In this document: piece by piece, positions 43,611 through 56,611 of the stretch
How the letters are laid out: the number at the start of each line of letters is the position of its first letter
Numbering within the stretch: position 1 is the first letter of the stretch
From: Shewanella benthica
GTDB taxonomy: Bacteria; Pseudomonadota; Gammaproteobacteria; Enterobacterales; Shewanellaceae
Reading direction: 5' to 3'
Assembly (NCBI GenBank): GCA_023284085.1
Contig: JAKVHY010000001.1
Location: 368,983-432,982, forward strand
Length of the DNA stretch: 64,000 bases
Made by a program: the position numbers and the translations under genes
The notes under the pieces: generated by a model
Seen by the model: the letters and a program-made list of their open reading frames with translations, nothing else
Database searches by the model: none
What the model was told of the DNA's origin: nothing

Positions 43611-44513
43611 ATGCTTTCTGAACAATCACTGCAATTGATCGATATGGTCGCACGGGTGGGCAGTTTCACCGCCGCAGCAAATAAACTGCACAAGGTACCT
43701 TCGGCTGTCAGTTATGCAGTAAAACAGGTAGAAGAAGATTTAGGCGTCACTTTATTTGAACGCCATCATCGCAGTGTCAGCTTAACCTTAGCCGGTGAAC
43801 ATTTCGTTAAACAATCTCGTGTTCTTTTAACAAACATGGCCTCAATGAAAGATGATACAAAGCGTATCGCTAATGGTTGGCAACCTACATTATCTATCGC
43901 CTTCGATAATATTGTCCGTGCAGACAAGATCAGTGTACTCATCGCCGATTTTTATCGAAAATTCACCAATGTTGAACTCATCATTCGTATCGAAGTATTC
44001 AATGGAGTCTGGGAGTCCATCGCTAATGGTCGCAGTGATATCGCGATTGGCGCGACGACGGCGATTCCTGTCGGTGGCGAATATCACTTCAGGGATATGG
44101 GCAAAATAGAATGGGCCTTTTTAGTCAGTAAGCATCACCCACTGGCTAAGATCGATCGACCATTAGCCGATGATGAACTACGTCAGTACCCTTCTATTTG
44201 TCTTGAAGATACATCTCGTGAAATACCTAAACGCATGACCTGGTTGTTAAACAACCAACGCCGCTTAGTGGTTCCGGATTGGATAAGAGCGATAAACTGT
44301 TTCCGTGAAGGCCTGGGTATAGGTTATATGCCACTGCACTTTGCCGAGCCATTTATCAAAAACGGCTCTTTAATACTCAAAGATTTAGAGCAACCTAGGA
44401 CTCCAAGCCCATGTTGCCTTGCGTGGAATGGCGCAAATAAGTCTCCAGCCATGGCTTGGGTACTCGATTATTTAGGCGATAGTGAAAAATTACACCATGA
44501 TTGGTTTCTATAA
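43611..44513 (+). CDS. LysR-family transcriptional regulator
   Basis: 300 residues. The N-terminal winged helix-turn-helix is standard: LQLIDMVARVGSFTAAANKLHKVPSAVSYAVKQVEEDLGVTLFER. A periplasmic-binding-like effector domain follows. Such regulators often control a divergent neighbour, here the Bcr/CflA-type pump. The effector is unknown. Confidence 0.92.
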   Translation: MLSEQSLQLIDMVARVGSFTAAANKLHKVPSAVSYAVKQVEEDLGVTLFERHHRSVSLTLAGEHFVKQSRVLLTNMASMKDDTKRIANGWQPTLSIAFDNIVRADKISVLIADFYRKFTNVELIIRIEVFNGVWESIANGRSDIAIGATTAIPVGGEYHFRDMGKIEWAFLVSKHHPLAKIDRPLADDELRQYPSICLEDTSREIPKRMTWLLNNQRRLVVPDWIRAINCFREGLGIGYMPLHFAEPFIKNGSLILKDLEQPRTPSPCCLAWNGANKSPAMAWVLDYLGDSEKLHHDWFL

Positions 44514-44717
44514 ATACGACAAATCACGCATTATTCGCCGCTTGAAGAGGCAAAATGTACTTTGTGACTTTAACCCCCTATCAAGCTAAGGTATGATTCA
44601 ATAACTTGCAAACATGTATAGGGGGTAATCAGAGAATATGGAACTCTTTGACTGAGCCACCATCTAATTACAGGCATCAAGTACAACACTCGATTTTAAG
44701 GGTCACTGGAGAGATTT

Positions 44718-45380
44718 ATGACGCAACAGACAATGTATTCAACAGGAGCTTCCACACTGGAAGTGAATAAGCTTCTAAAAAACACCTATATGCTACTTTC
44801 GATGACATTAGCTTTCTCTGCCGTTTGTGCAGGATTAGCCATGACATTGGCCATTAGCCCCATGATGTCACTCGGCCTATCTATTGGTAGCTTAGTCTTG
44901 TTATTTGTCACTTTAAGAAAAGCAGACACTGGTGCTGGTCTTTTTTGGGTATTTGCCTTCACTGGTATGCAAGGTGCGTCTCTTGGCTACATTCTGAATC
45001 ATTACGCGGGTATGGCAAACGGCCCTCAGTTGATCATGCAGGCTTTAGGGTTAACGTCAGTCGTTTTTGTCACCCTTTCTGGATACGCCATTACCACTAA
45101 GAAAGATTTCTCCTTTATGCGTGGTTTCTTGATTGCCGGCCTTGTTATCGCAATCGTCGCGGGTATAGCGAATATCTTCATCGGTAGCGGTGTGGTATTC
45201 ATGGCACTGAATGCGGGTATTGCCTTACTGATGACTGGCTTCATCCTTTATGATACTAGCCGTATCGTAAACGGTGGCGAAACCAACTATATCCGTGCAA
45301 CTGTCGCTTTGTACCTGGATTTCATCAACCTGTTCATTGCCCTTCTTCACCTAATGGGCATTGGTGGTAATGACGATTAA
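44718..45380 (+). CDS. yccA: YccA-like Bax inhibitor-1 family membrane protein
   Basis: 220 residues, seven hydrophobic segments. Typical BI-1/YccA traits are the N-terminal polar tail, NKLLKNTYMLLSMTLAFSAVCAGLAM, and the end ILYDTSRIVNGGETNYIRATVALYLDFINLFIALLHLMG. E. coli YccA is an FtsH protease substrate and modulator that protects SecY during jamming. GGAG lies before the ATG. It is monocistronic, with a terminator downstream. Confidence 0.93.
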   Translation: MTQQTMYSTGASTLEVNKLLKNTYMLLSMTLAFSAVCAGLAMTLAISPMMSLGLSIGSLVLLFVTLRKADTGAGLFWVFAFTGMQGASLGYILNHYAGMANGPQLIMQALGLTSVVFVTLSGYAITTKKDFSFMRGFLIAGLVIAIVAGIANIFIGSGVVFMALNAGIALLMTGFILYDTSRIVNGGETNYIRATVALYLDFINLFIALLHLMGIGGNDD

Positions 45381-45445
45381 TCACAGCTGGCAATGTGTTT
45401 ATCTCTAAAGAAATAACACGTTTCAGTTTGCTTTAATGCGTTATA

Positions 45446-45472
45446 ATGGCCCCTTACTGGGGCTATTTTTTT
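45446..45472 (+). terminator. terminator after yccA
   Basis: TGGCCCC TTACT GGGGCTATTTTTTT: a compact GC stem with a T-run, about 70 bases past the stop. Confidence 0.88.
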
Positions 45473-45521
45473 GTCCTTCTTAAAGTAATTATCATTGTCA
45501 CAGCTATTTTTAAGTATAACC

Positions 45522-45911
45522 ATGAGCAAATTTATCATTCAGGTCAATGGCCCAGCCTATTCGAGCTCTGCCAGTTATAACGCCTACCAATTTTCAAAGT
45601 CCGCCCTCGAATCGGGTCACGAGATCATTCGTGTCTTCTTCTATCAAGATGGCGTCTTCAATACGAGTGGCCTCAATAGCCCAGCATCGGACGAGTTCGA
45701 CCTGACTCGCTCCTGGATTGAGTTATCAGCACAATATCGGCTCGAATTGGTTAACTGTGTATCAGCCGCGTTAAGACGAGGCATCATCTCTGAGACTGAA
45801 GCCAAAGAAAACCAAGTTTCCCATTGGAACATGCAAGCTCCCTTCACTATGGGTGGCCTGGGTGAACTCGTCACAGGGCTAGAAAGCGCTGATCGATTGG
45901 TGAGTTTTTAA
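45522..45911 (+). CDS. tusD: TusD, sulfurtransferase subunit
   Basis: About 129 residues, DsrE family. MSKFIIQVNGPAYSSSASYNAYQFSKSALESGHEI and the later VSCAALRRG-like segment (LVNCVSAALRRG, with the active Cys) match TusD. TusBCD relays sulfur from TusA to TusE for 2-thiouridine at tRNA wobble positions. The start was set at 45522, the first conserved Met; the frame opens nine codons earlier at a TTG. It overlaps tusC by one base. Confidence 0.93.
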   Translation: MSKFIIQVNGPAYSSSASYNAYQFSKSALESGHEIIRVFFYQDGVFNTSGLNSPASDEFDLTRSWIELSAQYRLELVNCVSAALRRGIISETEAKENQVSHWNMQAPFTMGGLGELVTGLESADRLVSF

Positions 45912-46267
45912 TGAAGAAGCTAACAATTGTTTTTCGCCGTGCCCCCCACGGTACGCCTCATGGCCGAGAAGCGCTGGATCTGGCCTTACTCAGTGCCAGT
46001 TTCGAGCAAGATGTCAGTTTGATATTTGTCGATGAAGGCGTACTCCATCTCATGCCGGAGCAGCAACCTGAAACCGCGGGGGCAAAAGATTATATCGCGA
46101 CTTTCGGGGCTCTCGAACTGTATGATATAGAAACCGTATTGGCTTGTCAGAGCTCACTGGCACGTTTCGGCTTGGCCAATAGTGAGTTAACTATCTCAGT
46201 GGAAAGAGTCACGAGTAACAACATAACTGAGCAGTTACAAGCAGCAGACGAGGTTTTAGTTTTCTAA
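45911..46267 (+). CDS. tusC: TusC, sulfurtransferase complex subunit
   Basis: 118 residues, DsrF-like. KKLTIVFRRAPHGTPHGREALDLALLSASFEQDVSLIFVDEGV is the typical start of TusC. It forms a heterohexamer with TusB and TusD and has no catalytic Cys of its own. It overlaps tusD and tusB by one base at each end. Confidence 0.93.
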   Translation: MKKLTIVFRRAPHGTPHGREALDLALLSASFEQDVSLIFVDEGVLHLMPEQQPETAGAKDYIATFGALELYDIETVLACQSSLARFGLANSELTISVERVTSNNITEQLQAADEVLVF

Positions 46268-46548
46268 TGATCTTACACCATATCCAAACTTCACCGAATC
46301 AAGACAATGCATTAAGCTGTGCCGTTCACTATGCAGGGGAAACTGACAGTTTTTTACTCTCAGGCAATGGCGTTTATGCCCTCTTAGAAGATAAATGGCA
46401 GCAGGCGCTGCAAGATAGACGGCTCTTCCTGCTTAAAAGCGACGTACAGGCCCGTGGCCTCACCAAGCGACTCGTCGAGTATGCATGTATCGACCATAAC
46501 GAATTTGTACAACAAGCGTTAATTCATAAGAAGGTGATCACTTGGTGA
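46267..46548 (+). CDS. tusB: TusB, sulfurtransferase complex subunit
   Basis: 93 residues, DsrH-like, with [23 protein letters not shown] and DVQARGL in the pattern of this short family. It overlaps tusC by one base and tusE by 7 bases. The gene order tusD-C-B then tusE fits the sulfur relay. Confidence 0.92.
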   Translation: MILHHIQTSPNQDNALSCAVHYAGETDSFLLSGNGVYALLEDKWQQALQDRRLFLLKSDVQARGLTKRLVEYACIDHNEFVQQALIHKKVITW

Positions 46549-46880
46549 ACCACATAGATTATCAAGACAAGAAAATAGAGACAGACCATCAAGGCTACCT
46601 TAAGCAAGTCAGTGATTGGAATGAAGAGATTGCCGAGATCATCGCCCAAGGTGAGAATATTGAGCTCACAGTGGCACACTGGGAAGTGATTTTATTTGTA
46701 CGAGACTTCTACCTAGAGTTTAAGACCAGCCCGGCGATTCGAGTATTGGTCAAAGCCATCGGCCTGAAGCTAGGTGCAGATAAAGGTAACTCTAAATACC
46801 TGTACACCCTATTTCCACTTGGACCAGCGAAACAAGCGACTAAGATAGCGGGCCTGCCTAAGCCTGCAAAGTGTATCTAA
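46542..46880 (+). CDS. tusE: TusE, sulfur carrier (DsrC-like)
   Basis: 112 residues. [57 protein letters not shown] is the DsrC/TusE fold, and the protein ends GLPKPAKCI, with the catalytic Cys one residue from the C-terminus as required. It passes persulfide to MnmA. The likely start is the GTG at 46542 inside the end of tusB. Confidence 0.95.
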   Translation: MVNHIDYQDKKIETDHQGYLKQVSDWNEEIAEIIAQGENIELTVAHWEVILFVRDFYLEFKTSPAIRVLVKAIGLKLGADKGNSKYLYTLFPLGPAKQATKIAGLPKPAKCI

Positions 46881-46973
46881 TTCAGTATTAGATTTGATAT
46901 TGATGTGGCCCAGATTAAATAGACGGAGATTAATTTCTTCCTCAGACCTTGAGCAAGTATCTTCCAATCAAAT

Positions 46974-47015
46974 AAAAAACCTCTATCGAGCTTGTTCCGC
47001 CCTATAGAGGTTTTA
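46974..47015. terminator. bidirectional terminator between tusE and the small ORF
   Basis: AAAAAACCTCTAT at 46974-46986 and ATAGAGGTTTT at 47004-47014: an 11-bp perfect stem with T-runs on both strands. Confidence 0.85.
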
Positions 47016-47022
47016 AATGAAG

Positions 47023-47145
47023 TTAGATAATATTCTGCAGAATAATTAACGCAGCCTCGCCAAATGTAGCAAACATGATCCCACCAAAGGCACAAATGAC
47101 CACCACATAGCTAAGCCACTGAAAGTAGCGCCAACCACTATCCAT
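47023..47145 (-). CDS. predicted 40-residue single-pass membrane peptide
   Basis: A short minus-strand frame: MDSGWRYFQWLSYVVVIC followed by AFGGIMFATFGEAALIILQNII and a TAA. One hydrophobic span (about residues 11-37) follows a charged/aromatic start. AGGA lies 7 bases before the ATG, and a bidirectional terminator begins 8 bases past the stop, so signals for expression are present. I do not recognise a family. It sits between tusE and serS, upstream of nothing on its own strand. Confidence 0.65.
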   Translation of the reverse strand: MDSGWRYFQWLSYVVVICAFGGIMFATFGEAALIILQNII

Positions 47146-47256
47146 TTGCTCTTCCTGTTTTGTTTTTATTCTTCTACGTTTTTAAAACAGTTGTGGCTCC
47201 GCTCTTTCCATTAAACTAGAACAGCCTTAATGATATTAGCGAAGCCCTAGCCAATA

Positions 47257-48546
<1,290 letters not shown>

Positions 48547-48561
48547 TTATATTCTTAATAG

Positions 48562-48936
48562 TTAAATGCGAGAAAAAACCAACTGCTGTCCTAAATAGAC
48601 CATGAATATACACAGGCTAAGGTTCAGAGTGATATTAAAAAATGCCTTTAACCAAGCACCACTCTGAATGAGTAACAGAGTTTCGTTGGAAAAAGTTGAA
48701 AATGTGGTGAGTGCACCTAATAGGCCAACACCAACCATAGCTTTAATTTCAGGACTGACTTCACTGACCTGACCCAAGGCATAAATAATGCCCATCATAA
48801 AGGAGCCCAGGATATTGACTAACAGTGTACCAAAAGGAAATGCTGAGCCAAATAGCTGAACCATGAAAATTGAGATCAGATAACGAAAAACTGCACCAAT
48901 CGATCCCCCTAGGGCAACAAATAGAATATTATTCAT
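48562..48936 (-). CDS. crcB: CrcB/Fluc fluoride ion channel
   Basis: About 124 residues with four hydrophobic segments. [30 protein letters not shown] and the central [16 protein letters not shown] are the conserved Fluc sites, including the Asn and Phe residues that line the pore. It works as a dual-topology dimer that expels fluoride. The start ATG at 48936 overlaps the end of rarA by 8 bases; 12 extra upstream codons are open but not conserved. Confidence 0.93.
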   Translation of the reverse strand: MNNILFVALGGSIGAVFRYLISIFMVQLFGSAFPFGTLLVNILGSFMMGIIYALGQVSEVSPEIKAMVGVGLLGALTTFSTFSNETLLLIQSGAWLKAFFNITLNLSLCIFMVYLGQQLVFSRI

Positions 48937-50260
48937 ACCTTTTAACCTCACTGTCCTTGTCGAGCTGAGCAAGATGCTCTAATTTGGCCTTGATTCGCTT
49001 CTCGAAGCCATGTTCCGTTGGGTAATAAAATCGGCTCTTGGCCAGTCTTTGAGGAAAATAATTCTCTCCACTGGCATAGGCGTTAGGTTCATCATGGGCA
49101 TAGCGGTAACCCTCACCGTAACCAAGATCTTGCATCAACTGAGTCGGTGCGTTACGTAGATGCTCAGGTACTGCATCTTGACCCGTTTCTCGCGCCAATT
49201 GACGTGCGGCCTTGAACGCCGTGTAAACCGCGTTACTCTTGGGTGCGCTGGCGAGATAGACGATGGCTTGTGCCAATGCACGCTCACCTTCTGATGGACC
49301 CACGCGATGAAAACACTCCCATGCATTGAGCGCGACGGTCATGGCGACTGGATCGGCGTTGCCTATATCTTCAGAGGCAATTGCAAGTAGCCTACGTGCA
49401 ATATAAAGAGGATCGCAGCCCCCTTCTAACATTCGACAAAACCAGTAAAGCGCGGCATCGGGCGCCGAGCCTCGAATCGACTTATGTACAGCAGAGATGA
49501 GATCGTAAAACTGATCGCCATTCTTATCGAACCCCGCAAGCTGTTGACCGGCAACTTCGATGATCATCTGTACGGTGAATGACTCACCATCGGCGATCAT
49601 GTCACTCATCAATTCAATTAAATTCAGGGCCTTACGTGCATCACCATCACACACGCTGGCCAGTTTTTCGGCCACCGCATCGGGTATATTGAGCTGTCTT
49701 TTACCAAGACCACGCTCATCATCAGTTAATGCCTGCCTGACAATTTGAATTATCTCATCATTAGTCAGTCTCTTAATCAGATAGACCCGTGCCCGGGATA
49801 ACAGGGCATTATTGATCTCAAACGAAGGATTTTCTGTGGTCGCGCCGACAAAAATGACCGTTCCATCTTCGATAAAGGGCAAGAAGGCATCTTGCTGGCT
49901 TTTATTAAACCTGTGTACTTCATCGACAAAGAGCAAGGTTCTTTGACCACGAGACTCTGCGACATTCTTAGCATGTTCAATCGCCGTGCGGATCTCCTTC
50001 ACACCGGACGTTACCGCCGAAATTCGTTCGACATGAGCATTGGCATAATGGGCAACGAGTTCAGCCAGCGTCGTTTTCCCCGTCCCCGGCGGCCCCCAAA
50101 ACAACATAGAATGAGCGCGCCCGGCTTCGAGTGCTTTACGAAGTGGCTTTCCCTCACCTAACAGATGTGATTGACCGATGAATTGATCCAACACCTCGGG
50201 CCGCATACGCGCGGCCAAAGGTCTGAAATCCGGGGCGAAATCGAAACTAAAACTGGACAC
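48929..50260 (-). CDS. rarA: RarA (MgsA), replication-associated recombination ATPase
   Basis: 443 residues. AAA+ features: Walker [10 protein letters not shown], Walker [18 protein letters not shown], sensor 1 [11 protein letters not shown] and the Arg finger region ALLSRARVY. The C-terminal part ([28 protein letters not shown]) is the tetramerisation domain of the family. It acts at stalled replication forks. It lies between lolA and crcB and overlaps crcB. Confidence 0.95.
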   Translation of the reverse strand: MSSFSFDFAPDFRPLAARMRPEVLDQFIGQSHLLGEGKPLRKALEAGRAHSMLFWGPPGTGKTTLAELVAHYANAHVERISAVTSGVKEIRTAIEHAKNVAESRGQRTLLFVDEVHRFNKSQQDAFLPFIEDGTVIFVGATTENPSFEINNALLSRARVYLIKRLTNDEIIQIVRQALTDDERGLGKRQLNIPDAVAEKLASVCDGDARKALNLIELMSDMIADGESFTVQMIIEVAGQQLAGFDKNGDQFYDLISAVHKSIRGSAPDAALYWFCRMLEGGCDPLYIARRLLAIASEDIGNADPVAMTVALNAWECFHRVGPSEGERALAQAIVYLASAPKSNAVYTAFKAARQLARETGQDAVPEHLRNAPTQLMQDLGYGEGYRYAHDEPNAYASGENYFPQRLAKSRFYYPTEHGFEKRIKAKLEHLAQLDKDSEVKRYE

Positions 50261-50276
50261 GTATCTCTCTTAGCTG

Positions 50277-50903
50277 TTAGTTAACGGCATTTAAGCGTTG
50301 ATCGTCAATATCAACATCATCAGGCAGGATAAATTTAAACAATGACATCTCAGCTTCAGTGATGGCTGTTTGATCTGTTAGCTGAAATGAGCTCACATTG
50401 CCCTGCTGATCTTCAAGCACCATCTGAGTCAAGGTCTTATCTTTGAAGCAGACTTTTACCGACTCGACACCGGCATCGACACTCTTAGGCTTTATATCGA
50501 AACAATCACCTTGCAAGGTCACTGAATACTGCGCCCAGGTTTCTTCGTCTCGATGAACGAGCAGGGCTATGGGAGAGGCGGTGATCGCTTGATTAAGATC
50601 CATCACAGAGACCTGCTCGGCAAAGGGATTATAGATCCATACATCTCTGCCATCGGCGACAATCAGCGACTCGTCGGGCTCAGTAAGATGCCAATAAAAC
50701 TTATTCGGGTAGGCTAAAGCAAACACGCCACTGCCTTTTTGGATCTCTTTATTATTGATGTCCGTCACCACCTGACTAAAGTTTGCCTTAAGTGTGGCCA
50801 CTTCTTCTAGTTTCGCTCTAAGTGCAGATGATTCATCCGCAACGGCAAGATGTGATGCCATCAAGGGCAGTGCCATTACCAATAAGGTTACTCTTTTTCT
50901 CAT
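50277..50903 (-). CDS. lolA: LolA, periplasmic lipoprotein carrier
   Basis: About 208 residues with a signal peptide ending near LAVA. Mature features include [53 protein letters not shown], the concave lipid-binding half-barrel of LolA. It moves lipoproteins from LolCDE to LolB; several lipoproteins in this window would need it. AAGGA lies 7 bases before the ATG at 50903. Confidence 0.95.
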   Translation of the reverse strand: MRKRVTLLVMALPLMASHLAVADESSALRAKLEEVATLKANFSQVVTDINNKEIQKGSGVFALAYPNKFYWHLTEPDESLIVADGRDVWIYNPFAEQVSVMDLNQAITASPIALLVHRDEETWAQYSVTLQGDCFDIKPKSVDAGVESVKVCFKDKTLTQMVLEDQQGNVSSFQLTDQTAITEAEMSLFKFILPDDVDIDDQRLNAVN

Positions 50904-50972
50904 GATCTTTCCTTCTAACAAACTCTGTTATCACCTTAGGCCAAAGTTAACTCTTAACTAACCAAAGATTCA

Positions 50973-53477
50973 TTAATAGGTTTTAGGCGGAGGTGGCGCC
51001 AGCACCTCACGATTACCGTTGTGTCCCTGAGAGCTGACCACTCCCTGAGCCTCCATATGCTCAATGATACGCGCGGCGCGGTTGTAACCTATCTTAAACT
51101 TACGCTGTACACTTGAGATAGACCCTCTGCGCGTTTCGGTAACGAAGGCAACGGCTTCATCATAAAGTGCATCGGTATCATCATCTGACTCACTGGTCTC
51201 ACCAGGAAGCAGAACCTGCTCGCCTTCAGCAGAACCATTGATAATCTCATCGATATATTGAGGCTTGCCTCGGTTATGCCAATCTGCAACCACCGCGTGA
51301 ACCTCATGATCGTCGATAAAAGCACCATGCACTCGAATGGGAACACTGGTTCCAGGAGGAAGGTACAACATGTCCCCCATACCCAGTAACGTTTCCGCGC
51401 CCTGTTGATCTAAAATGGTACGGGAATCTATTCGACTAGACACCTGGAACGCCATTCGGGTTGGGATGTTTGCCTTAATCAGGCCGGTTATCACGTCCAC
51501 CGAAGGCCTCTGGGTTGCGAGGATCAAATGGATCCCAGCGGCACGCGCCTTCTGGGCAATACGTGCTATTAGCTCTTCAACCTTCTTGCCTACAATCATC
51601 ATCATGTCGGCAAATTCATCCACTACGACCACGATTGAAGGTAATTTCTCTAACTCTGGCGCCTCAGCCTCCATACTATCCGATGATTTCCACAAAGGAT
51701 CGAATATCGGAGATCCCGCAGCCTTAGCGTTTTTAATTTTTGCGTTGTAGCCTTTAAGATTTCGTACACCTAAGGCCGACATGAGTTTATACCTGCGCTC
51801 CATCTCCCCCACACACCAACGCAAGGAGTTAGCCGCATCTTTCATGTCGGTAACGACTTCACACAATAAATGCGGAATACCTTCGTAAACTGAAAGCTCC
51901 AACATCTTAGGATCGATCATGATAAAACGTACATCATCGGGGCCAGATTTATACAGCAGGCTAGTGATCATCACGTTGACGCCGACCGACTTACCAGAGC
52001 CTGTAGTACCGGCAACCAACAGGTGTGGCATCTTACCTAAGTCAACCACCACAGGCTCACCGGCGATGTCTTGACCCAGTACCATACTTAGATGTGACTC
52101 ATTTTCTGAAAATGCTTTACTGTCAAGCACATCCCGCATGAATACCGTTTCACGGAACTTGTTAGGTAATTCCAGTCCTACGTAAGCTTTCCCTGGAATA
52201 ACCTCGACAACTCGAACGCTTTCAGCCAGTAATGAACGGGCTAAATCTTTCGATAAGTTAGTGATCTTAGAGGCTTTCACCCCCGGCGCTAAGTCGAGCT
52301 CGAAGCGTGTTACCACGGGACCGGGGAAGATGCCCATCACTTTGGCGACAATATTAAAATCGGCAAGCTTAGCCTCGACTAAGGTACCGACTTGCTCTAA
52401 CTCCTCACGACTGATGGGGTTCGTCTTTCTGTTAGGCACATCGAGCAGTGAGATACACGGCAGCGGCGTGATTGGCTTCTTAGCTTGCGCTAAATCTTGA
52501 CCCGGTAATACCACGATTCCATCGACAATTTTTGCCGACCCTTGACCCTGAGCCTTAATCACAGCGCCAGTGGAAGCCTTAGTATCGAAATCGATAGTAT
52601 CAGTCTCTATGCTAGCGTCTAGATTTGGCATCTCGATGACAAGCTCGGCACTTTTAGCTGGATGCTGAGTCGCTGCTTCGGCTCTGGTCTCTTCAATGTG
52701 AATACTCGGCGCAGTTTGATCTTTATCATCGAGGTCATCTTGGGCATCGCTATCATCATTCCACTCTACACGCTCATCTCTCAGGGCTCGCTTCTCTTTA
52801 AACTTATCAAACACAGACATGAAGCCTCGAGTATCTTCGGTCTCAGACGCTCGTCTGCTAAAGCGCTCGGGTAATCCACGTAATAGATTAAAAATCCAAA
52901 TGGCACTGAGCCCGGTAAGATCGATAACCGTAATCCAGCTGATCCCCGTTAAGAGTGTGAAACCTGCACCGACGAAGCAAAGCAGTAATAGTGTTGTGCC
53001 TAATTGATTAAAATAAGGCAACATGGCATCACGGATCACATCTCCGGAAACACCACCGGCTGAAAAGTCATAGATATCATTGACGTTCATGCTGCCTAAG
53101 GCCGCTAAGCTGAACACGATCAGCAAAAAGCCAATAAGCCTGAGTCCCACTGAGAAATAATCTATTTCTAATAACTTATGGGTACGTTTAAACAGCAACC
53201 AACCCGTCAATGCCACGATAATAGGAATGATATAGGCGGTATAGCCGAAGAAATAGAACAAGACATCCGCCATCCAGGCGCCAACGGCACCGGTGACATT
53301 CTGAATGTCACCTTTGAAGTTAGACTGGCTCCAGCCAGGATCTGAAGAGTCAAAGCTGCTGAGTGATAGAAGAATATAGGTTGCCAGCATGCAGCATAGG
53401 ATGAGGCTCCCCTCTAAAATCCGCTGCACTCCGCTGAGCGTTTTAATACTATTTCCCTTAGCCAAATGAAAACCCAT
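50973..53477 (-). CDS. ftsK: FtsK, DNA translocase
   Basis: 834 residues. Four membrane segments near the N-terminus are followed by a short acidic linker (about residues 220-330, shorter than E. coli's), then the motor with Walker [13 protein letters not shown], Walker [13 protein letters not shown] and a C-terminal gamma winged helix ([24 protein letters not shown]) that reads KOPS. It pumps chromosome ends during division and activates XerCD. The linker is short, so this is one of the mid-size FtsK forms. Confidence 0.96.
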   Translation of the reverse strand: MGFHLAKGNSIKTLSGVQRILEGSLILCCMLATYILLSLSSFDSSDPGWSQSNFKGDIQNVTGAVGAWMADVLFYFFGYTAYIIPIIVALTGWLLFKRTHKLLEIDYFSVGLRLIGFLLIVFSLAALGSMNVNDIYDFSAGGVSGDVIRDAMLPYFNQLGTTLLLLCFVGAGFTLLTGISWITVIDLTGLSAIWIFNLLRGLPERFSRRASETEDTRGFMSVFDKFKEKRALRDERVEWNDDSDAQDDLDDKDQTAPSIHIEETRAEAATQHPAKSAELVIEMPNLDASIETDTIDFDTKASTGAVIKAQGQGSAKIVDGIVVLPGQDLAQAKKPITPLPCISLLDVPNRKTNPISREELEQVGTLVEAKLADFNIVAKVMGIFPGPVVTRFELDLAPGVKASKITNLSKDLARSLLAESVRVVEVIPGKAYVGLELPNKFRETVFMRDVLDSKAFSENESHLSMVLGQDIAGEPVVVDLGKMPHLLVAGTTGSGKSVGVNVMITSLLYKSGPDDVRFIMIDPKMLELSVYEGIPHLLCEVVTDMKDAANSLRWCVGEMERRYKLMSALGVRNLKGYNAKIKNAKAAGSPIFDPLWKSSDSMEAEAPELEKLPSIVVVVDEFADMMMIVGKKVEELIARIAQKARAAGIHLILATQRPSVDVITGLIKANIPTRMAFQVSSRIDSRTILDQQGAETLLGMGDMLYLPPGTSVPIRVHGAFIDDHEVHAVVADWHNRGKPQYIDEIINGSAEGEQVLLPGETSESDDDTDALYDEAVAFVTETRRGSISSVQRKFKIGYNRAARIIEHMEAQGVVSSQGHNGNREVLAPPPPKTY

Positions 53478-53598
53478 AAAAAGATGAAGACAGGTGAGCT
53501 TAAGATACCAAATATGACAGGCGTTTGCAGCGATTAAGCCTAGTTAAAGGCATTATCTTTATGATAATTAATGCTAGTGAACATTTTATGCTCAAAAT

Positions 53599-53629
53599 AA
53601 AAAAAGGAGCCATAATTGGCTCCTTTTTT
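53599..53629 (-). terminator. terminator after lrp
   Basis: AAAAAAGGAGCC ATAATT GGCTCCTTTTTT: perfect stem with T-runs on both strands, 20 bases past the lrp stop. Confidence 0.93.
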
Positions 53630-53648
53630 GGAAACGTAACGGCCAAAT

Positions 53649-54155
53649 CTATAAAGTTTCGGCAGTAACGTTGATGGCAACTTTATTGGTTTGCTTAACT
53701 TCTTCCATCACTACGTAAGTACGAGTGTCAGAAACAGATGGCAACTTGAGTAAAGTTTCGCCTAATAAGCGACGATAAGCCGACATATCTGATACACGTG
53801 TTTTCAACAAGTAGTCGAAATCTCCAGACACTAGATGACATTCTTGAATGTCATCTAACAATTGAACTGCACGATTGAATTTATCAAATACTTCAGCACT
53901 ATCACGATTCAGTGTAATTTCCACAAACACCAACAATGAAGCACCCAGAAAATGGGGATTCACTAATGCGGTATATCCATTGATATACCCCTGCTTCTCA
54001 AGTCTTTTAACTCTCTCAAGGCAAGGTGTGGGACTTAAACCTACTCGTTTAGACAGCTCTACATTAGAAATGCGTCCGTCGGTCTGTAACTCATTAAGTA
54101 TGTTCCGATCTATACGATCTAAGTCTTTTATAGGACTCTTTTTATTATTAAGCAT
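53649..54155 (-). CDS. lrp: Lrp, leucine-responsive regulator
   Basis: 168 residues. DRIDRNILNELQTDGRISNVELSKRVGLSPTPCLERVKRLEKQGYI is the AsnC/Lrp helix-turn-helix with its linker, followed by the RAM domain (ECHLVSGDFDYLLKTRV). It is a global regulator of amino acid metabolism. It is divergent from ald across a 180-bp gap, and alanine dehydrogenase is a common Lrp target, so cross-regulation is likely. Confidence 0.95.
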   Translation of the reverse strand: MLNNKKSPIKDLDRIDRNILNELQTDGRISNVELSKRVGLSPTPCLERVKRLEKQGYINGYTALVNPHFLGASLLVFVEITLNRDSAEVFDKFNRAVQLLDDIQECHLVSGDFDYLLKTRVSDMSAYRRLLGETLLKLPSVSDTRTYVVMEEVKQTNKVAINVTAETL

Positions 54156-54335
54156 ATTTTTAACCTTGCTTTATCACTAAAACAATATTTATCACTACGT
54201 ATGTCAAAAGTTCAGCAGCATAAACTGCTGAAGTAATACTATACTAGATTTTCCTGAAACAATCACGTTCAGGACACGACAAAATAACAATTAAACCCAT
54301 AAAACATGGGTTATTATGCAGATTGAGGCTCGAAG

Positions 54336-55451
54336 ATGATAATTGGTGTACCTAAAGAAATCAAAAACCACGAGTATCGTGTTGGTATGGTCCCTTCTAG
54401 TGTGCGTGAATTGACGATTAAAGGTCATAAAGTATTCATTGAAACTAACGCCGGTAACGGAATTGGTTTTACAGATCAAGATTATATCGATGTTGGGGCA
54501 TCGATTTTAGGTACAGCAGCAGAAGTATTTGCTCAGTCTGAGATGATCGTTAAGGTGAAGGAACCACAAGCTATAGAACGTGCCATGTTACGTGAAGATC
54601 AGCTGTTATTTACCTACTTACACCTGGCACCAGATCTGCCACAAACTGAAGACTTAATCAAAAGTGGATCAGTTTGTATCGCTTATGAAACAGTCACCGA
54701 TGACCGTGGCGGCCTTCCCTTACTGGCGCCAATGTCAGAAGTCGCTGGTCGTATGTCTATCCAAGCCGGTGCTATGGCGCTAGAGAAATCTATGGGCGGC
54801 CGTGGCATGTTACTTGGCGGCGTACCGGGTGTTGAGCCTGCTAAAGTCGTCATCATCGGCGGTGGTATGGTGGGTACCAACGCGGCGCAAATGGCTGTTG
54901 GCCTTGGTGCCGATGTCGTTATTTTAGACCGTAGCATAGAAGCACTTCGTCGCCTCAATGCCCAGTTTGATAATCGCGTTAAAGCCATCTACTCCACTGC
55001 TGATGCCATCGAGAAGCATGTGTTGGAAGCCGATCTTGTCATTGGTGGTGTACTGGTTCCTGGCGCGGCGGCACCTAAACTTGTGACTAAAGAACATATC
55101 GCTAAGATGAAGCCAGGATCTGCTATCGTCGATGTTGCCATTGACCAAGGTGGTTGTATCGAAACATCACATGCGACCACGCATCAAGATCCCACTTTTA
55201 TCGTAGATGATGTGGTTCATTACTGTGTGGCTAACATGCCTGGCGCCGTGGCACGTACTTCAACGTTTGCACTTAACAATGCCACATTACCCTACATCAT
55301 TAAGCTAGCCGATCTTGGTTATAGAAAAGCCCTACTCCAGGATAAGCATCTACTTAATGGCCTAAACGTCATGCATGGCAAGGTCACCTGTAAAGAGGTC
55401 GCCGAAGCATTAGATCTTGAGTTCGTCGAGCCAAAGATCTTACTCAACTAA
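54336..55451 (+). CDS. ald: Ald, alanine dehydrogenase
   Basis: 371 residues. MIIGVPKEIKNHEYRVGMVPSSVREL is the family start; the NAD-binding site is VIIGGGMVGTNAAQMAVGLGADV, and a catalytic His/Asp-type stretch GGRGMLLGGVPGVEPAKV precedes it. It interconverts alanine and pyruvate plus ammonia. It is divergent from lrp, with a terminator 27 bases after the stop. Confidence 0.96.
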   Translation: MIIGVPKEIKNHEYRVGMVPSSVRELTIKGHKVFIETNAGNGIGFTDQDYIDVGASILGTAAEVFAQSEMIVKVKEPQAIERAMLREDQLLFTYLHLAPDLPQTEDLIKSGSVCIAYETVTDDRGGLPLLAPMSEVAGRMSIQAGAMALEKSMGGRGMLLGGVPGVEPAKVVIIGGGMVGTNAAQMAVGLGADVVILDRSIEALRRLNAQFDNRVKAIYSTADAIEKHVLEADLVIGGVLVPGAAAPKLVTKEHIAKMKPGSAIVDVAIDQGGCIETSHATTHQDPTFIVDDVVHYCVANMPGAVARTSTFALNNATLPYIIKLADLGYRKALLQDKHLLNGLNVMHGKVTCKEVAEALDLEFVEPKILLN

Positions 55452-55477
55452 TTCTCCAGAATAAGTTTGTGATACTA

Positions 55478-55503
55478 AAGGGAGCCTAGGCTCCCTTTTT
55501 TCG
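55478..55503 (+). terminator. terminator after ald
   Basis: AAAGGGAGCC TA GGCTCCCTTTTTT: a near-perfect palindrome with a T-run. Confidence 0.93.
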
Positions 55504-55551
55504 ATTAGCACAATCTAAAAGAATCGTCATACAAGACTTTACCCCATGTAG

Positions 55552-56553
<1,002 letters not shown>

Positions 56554-56578
56554 CCCGCACTCTTTCACATCGACATTT

Positions 56579-56611
56579 AGAAATAGTAGGCTATTGCCTA
56601 CTATTTTTTTG
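56579..56611 (+). terminator. terminator after trxB
   Basis: AAATAGTAGGC TATT GCCTACTATTTTTTT on the plus strand, 28 bases past the stop. Confidence 0.93.

Noticed and set aside
46877..47095. 72-codon minus-strand frame over the terminator after tusE
   Set aside because: It runs through the terminator hairpin and overlaps the much better supported 40-codon frame at 47023-47145.
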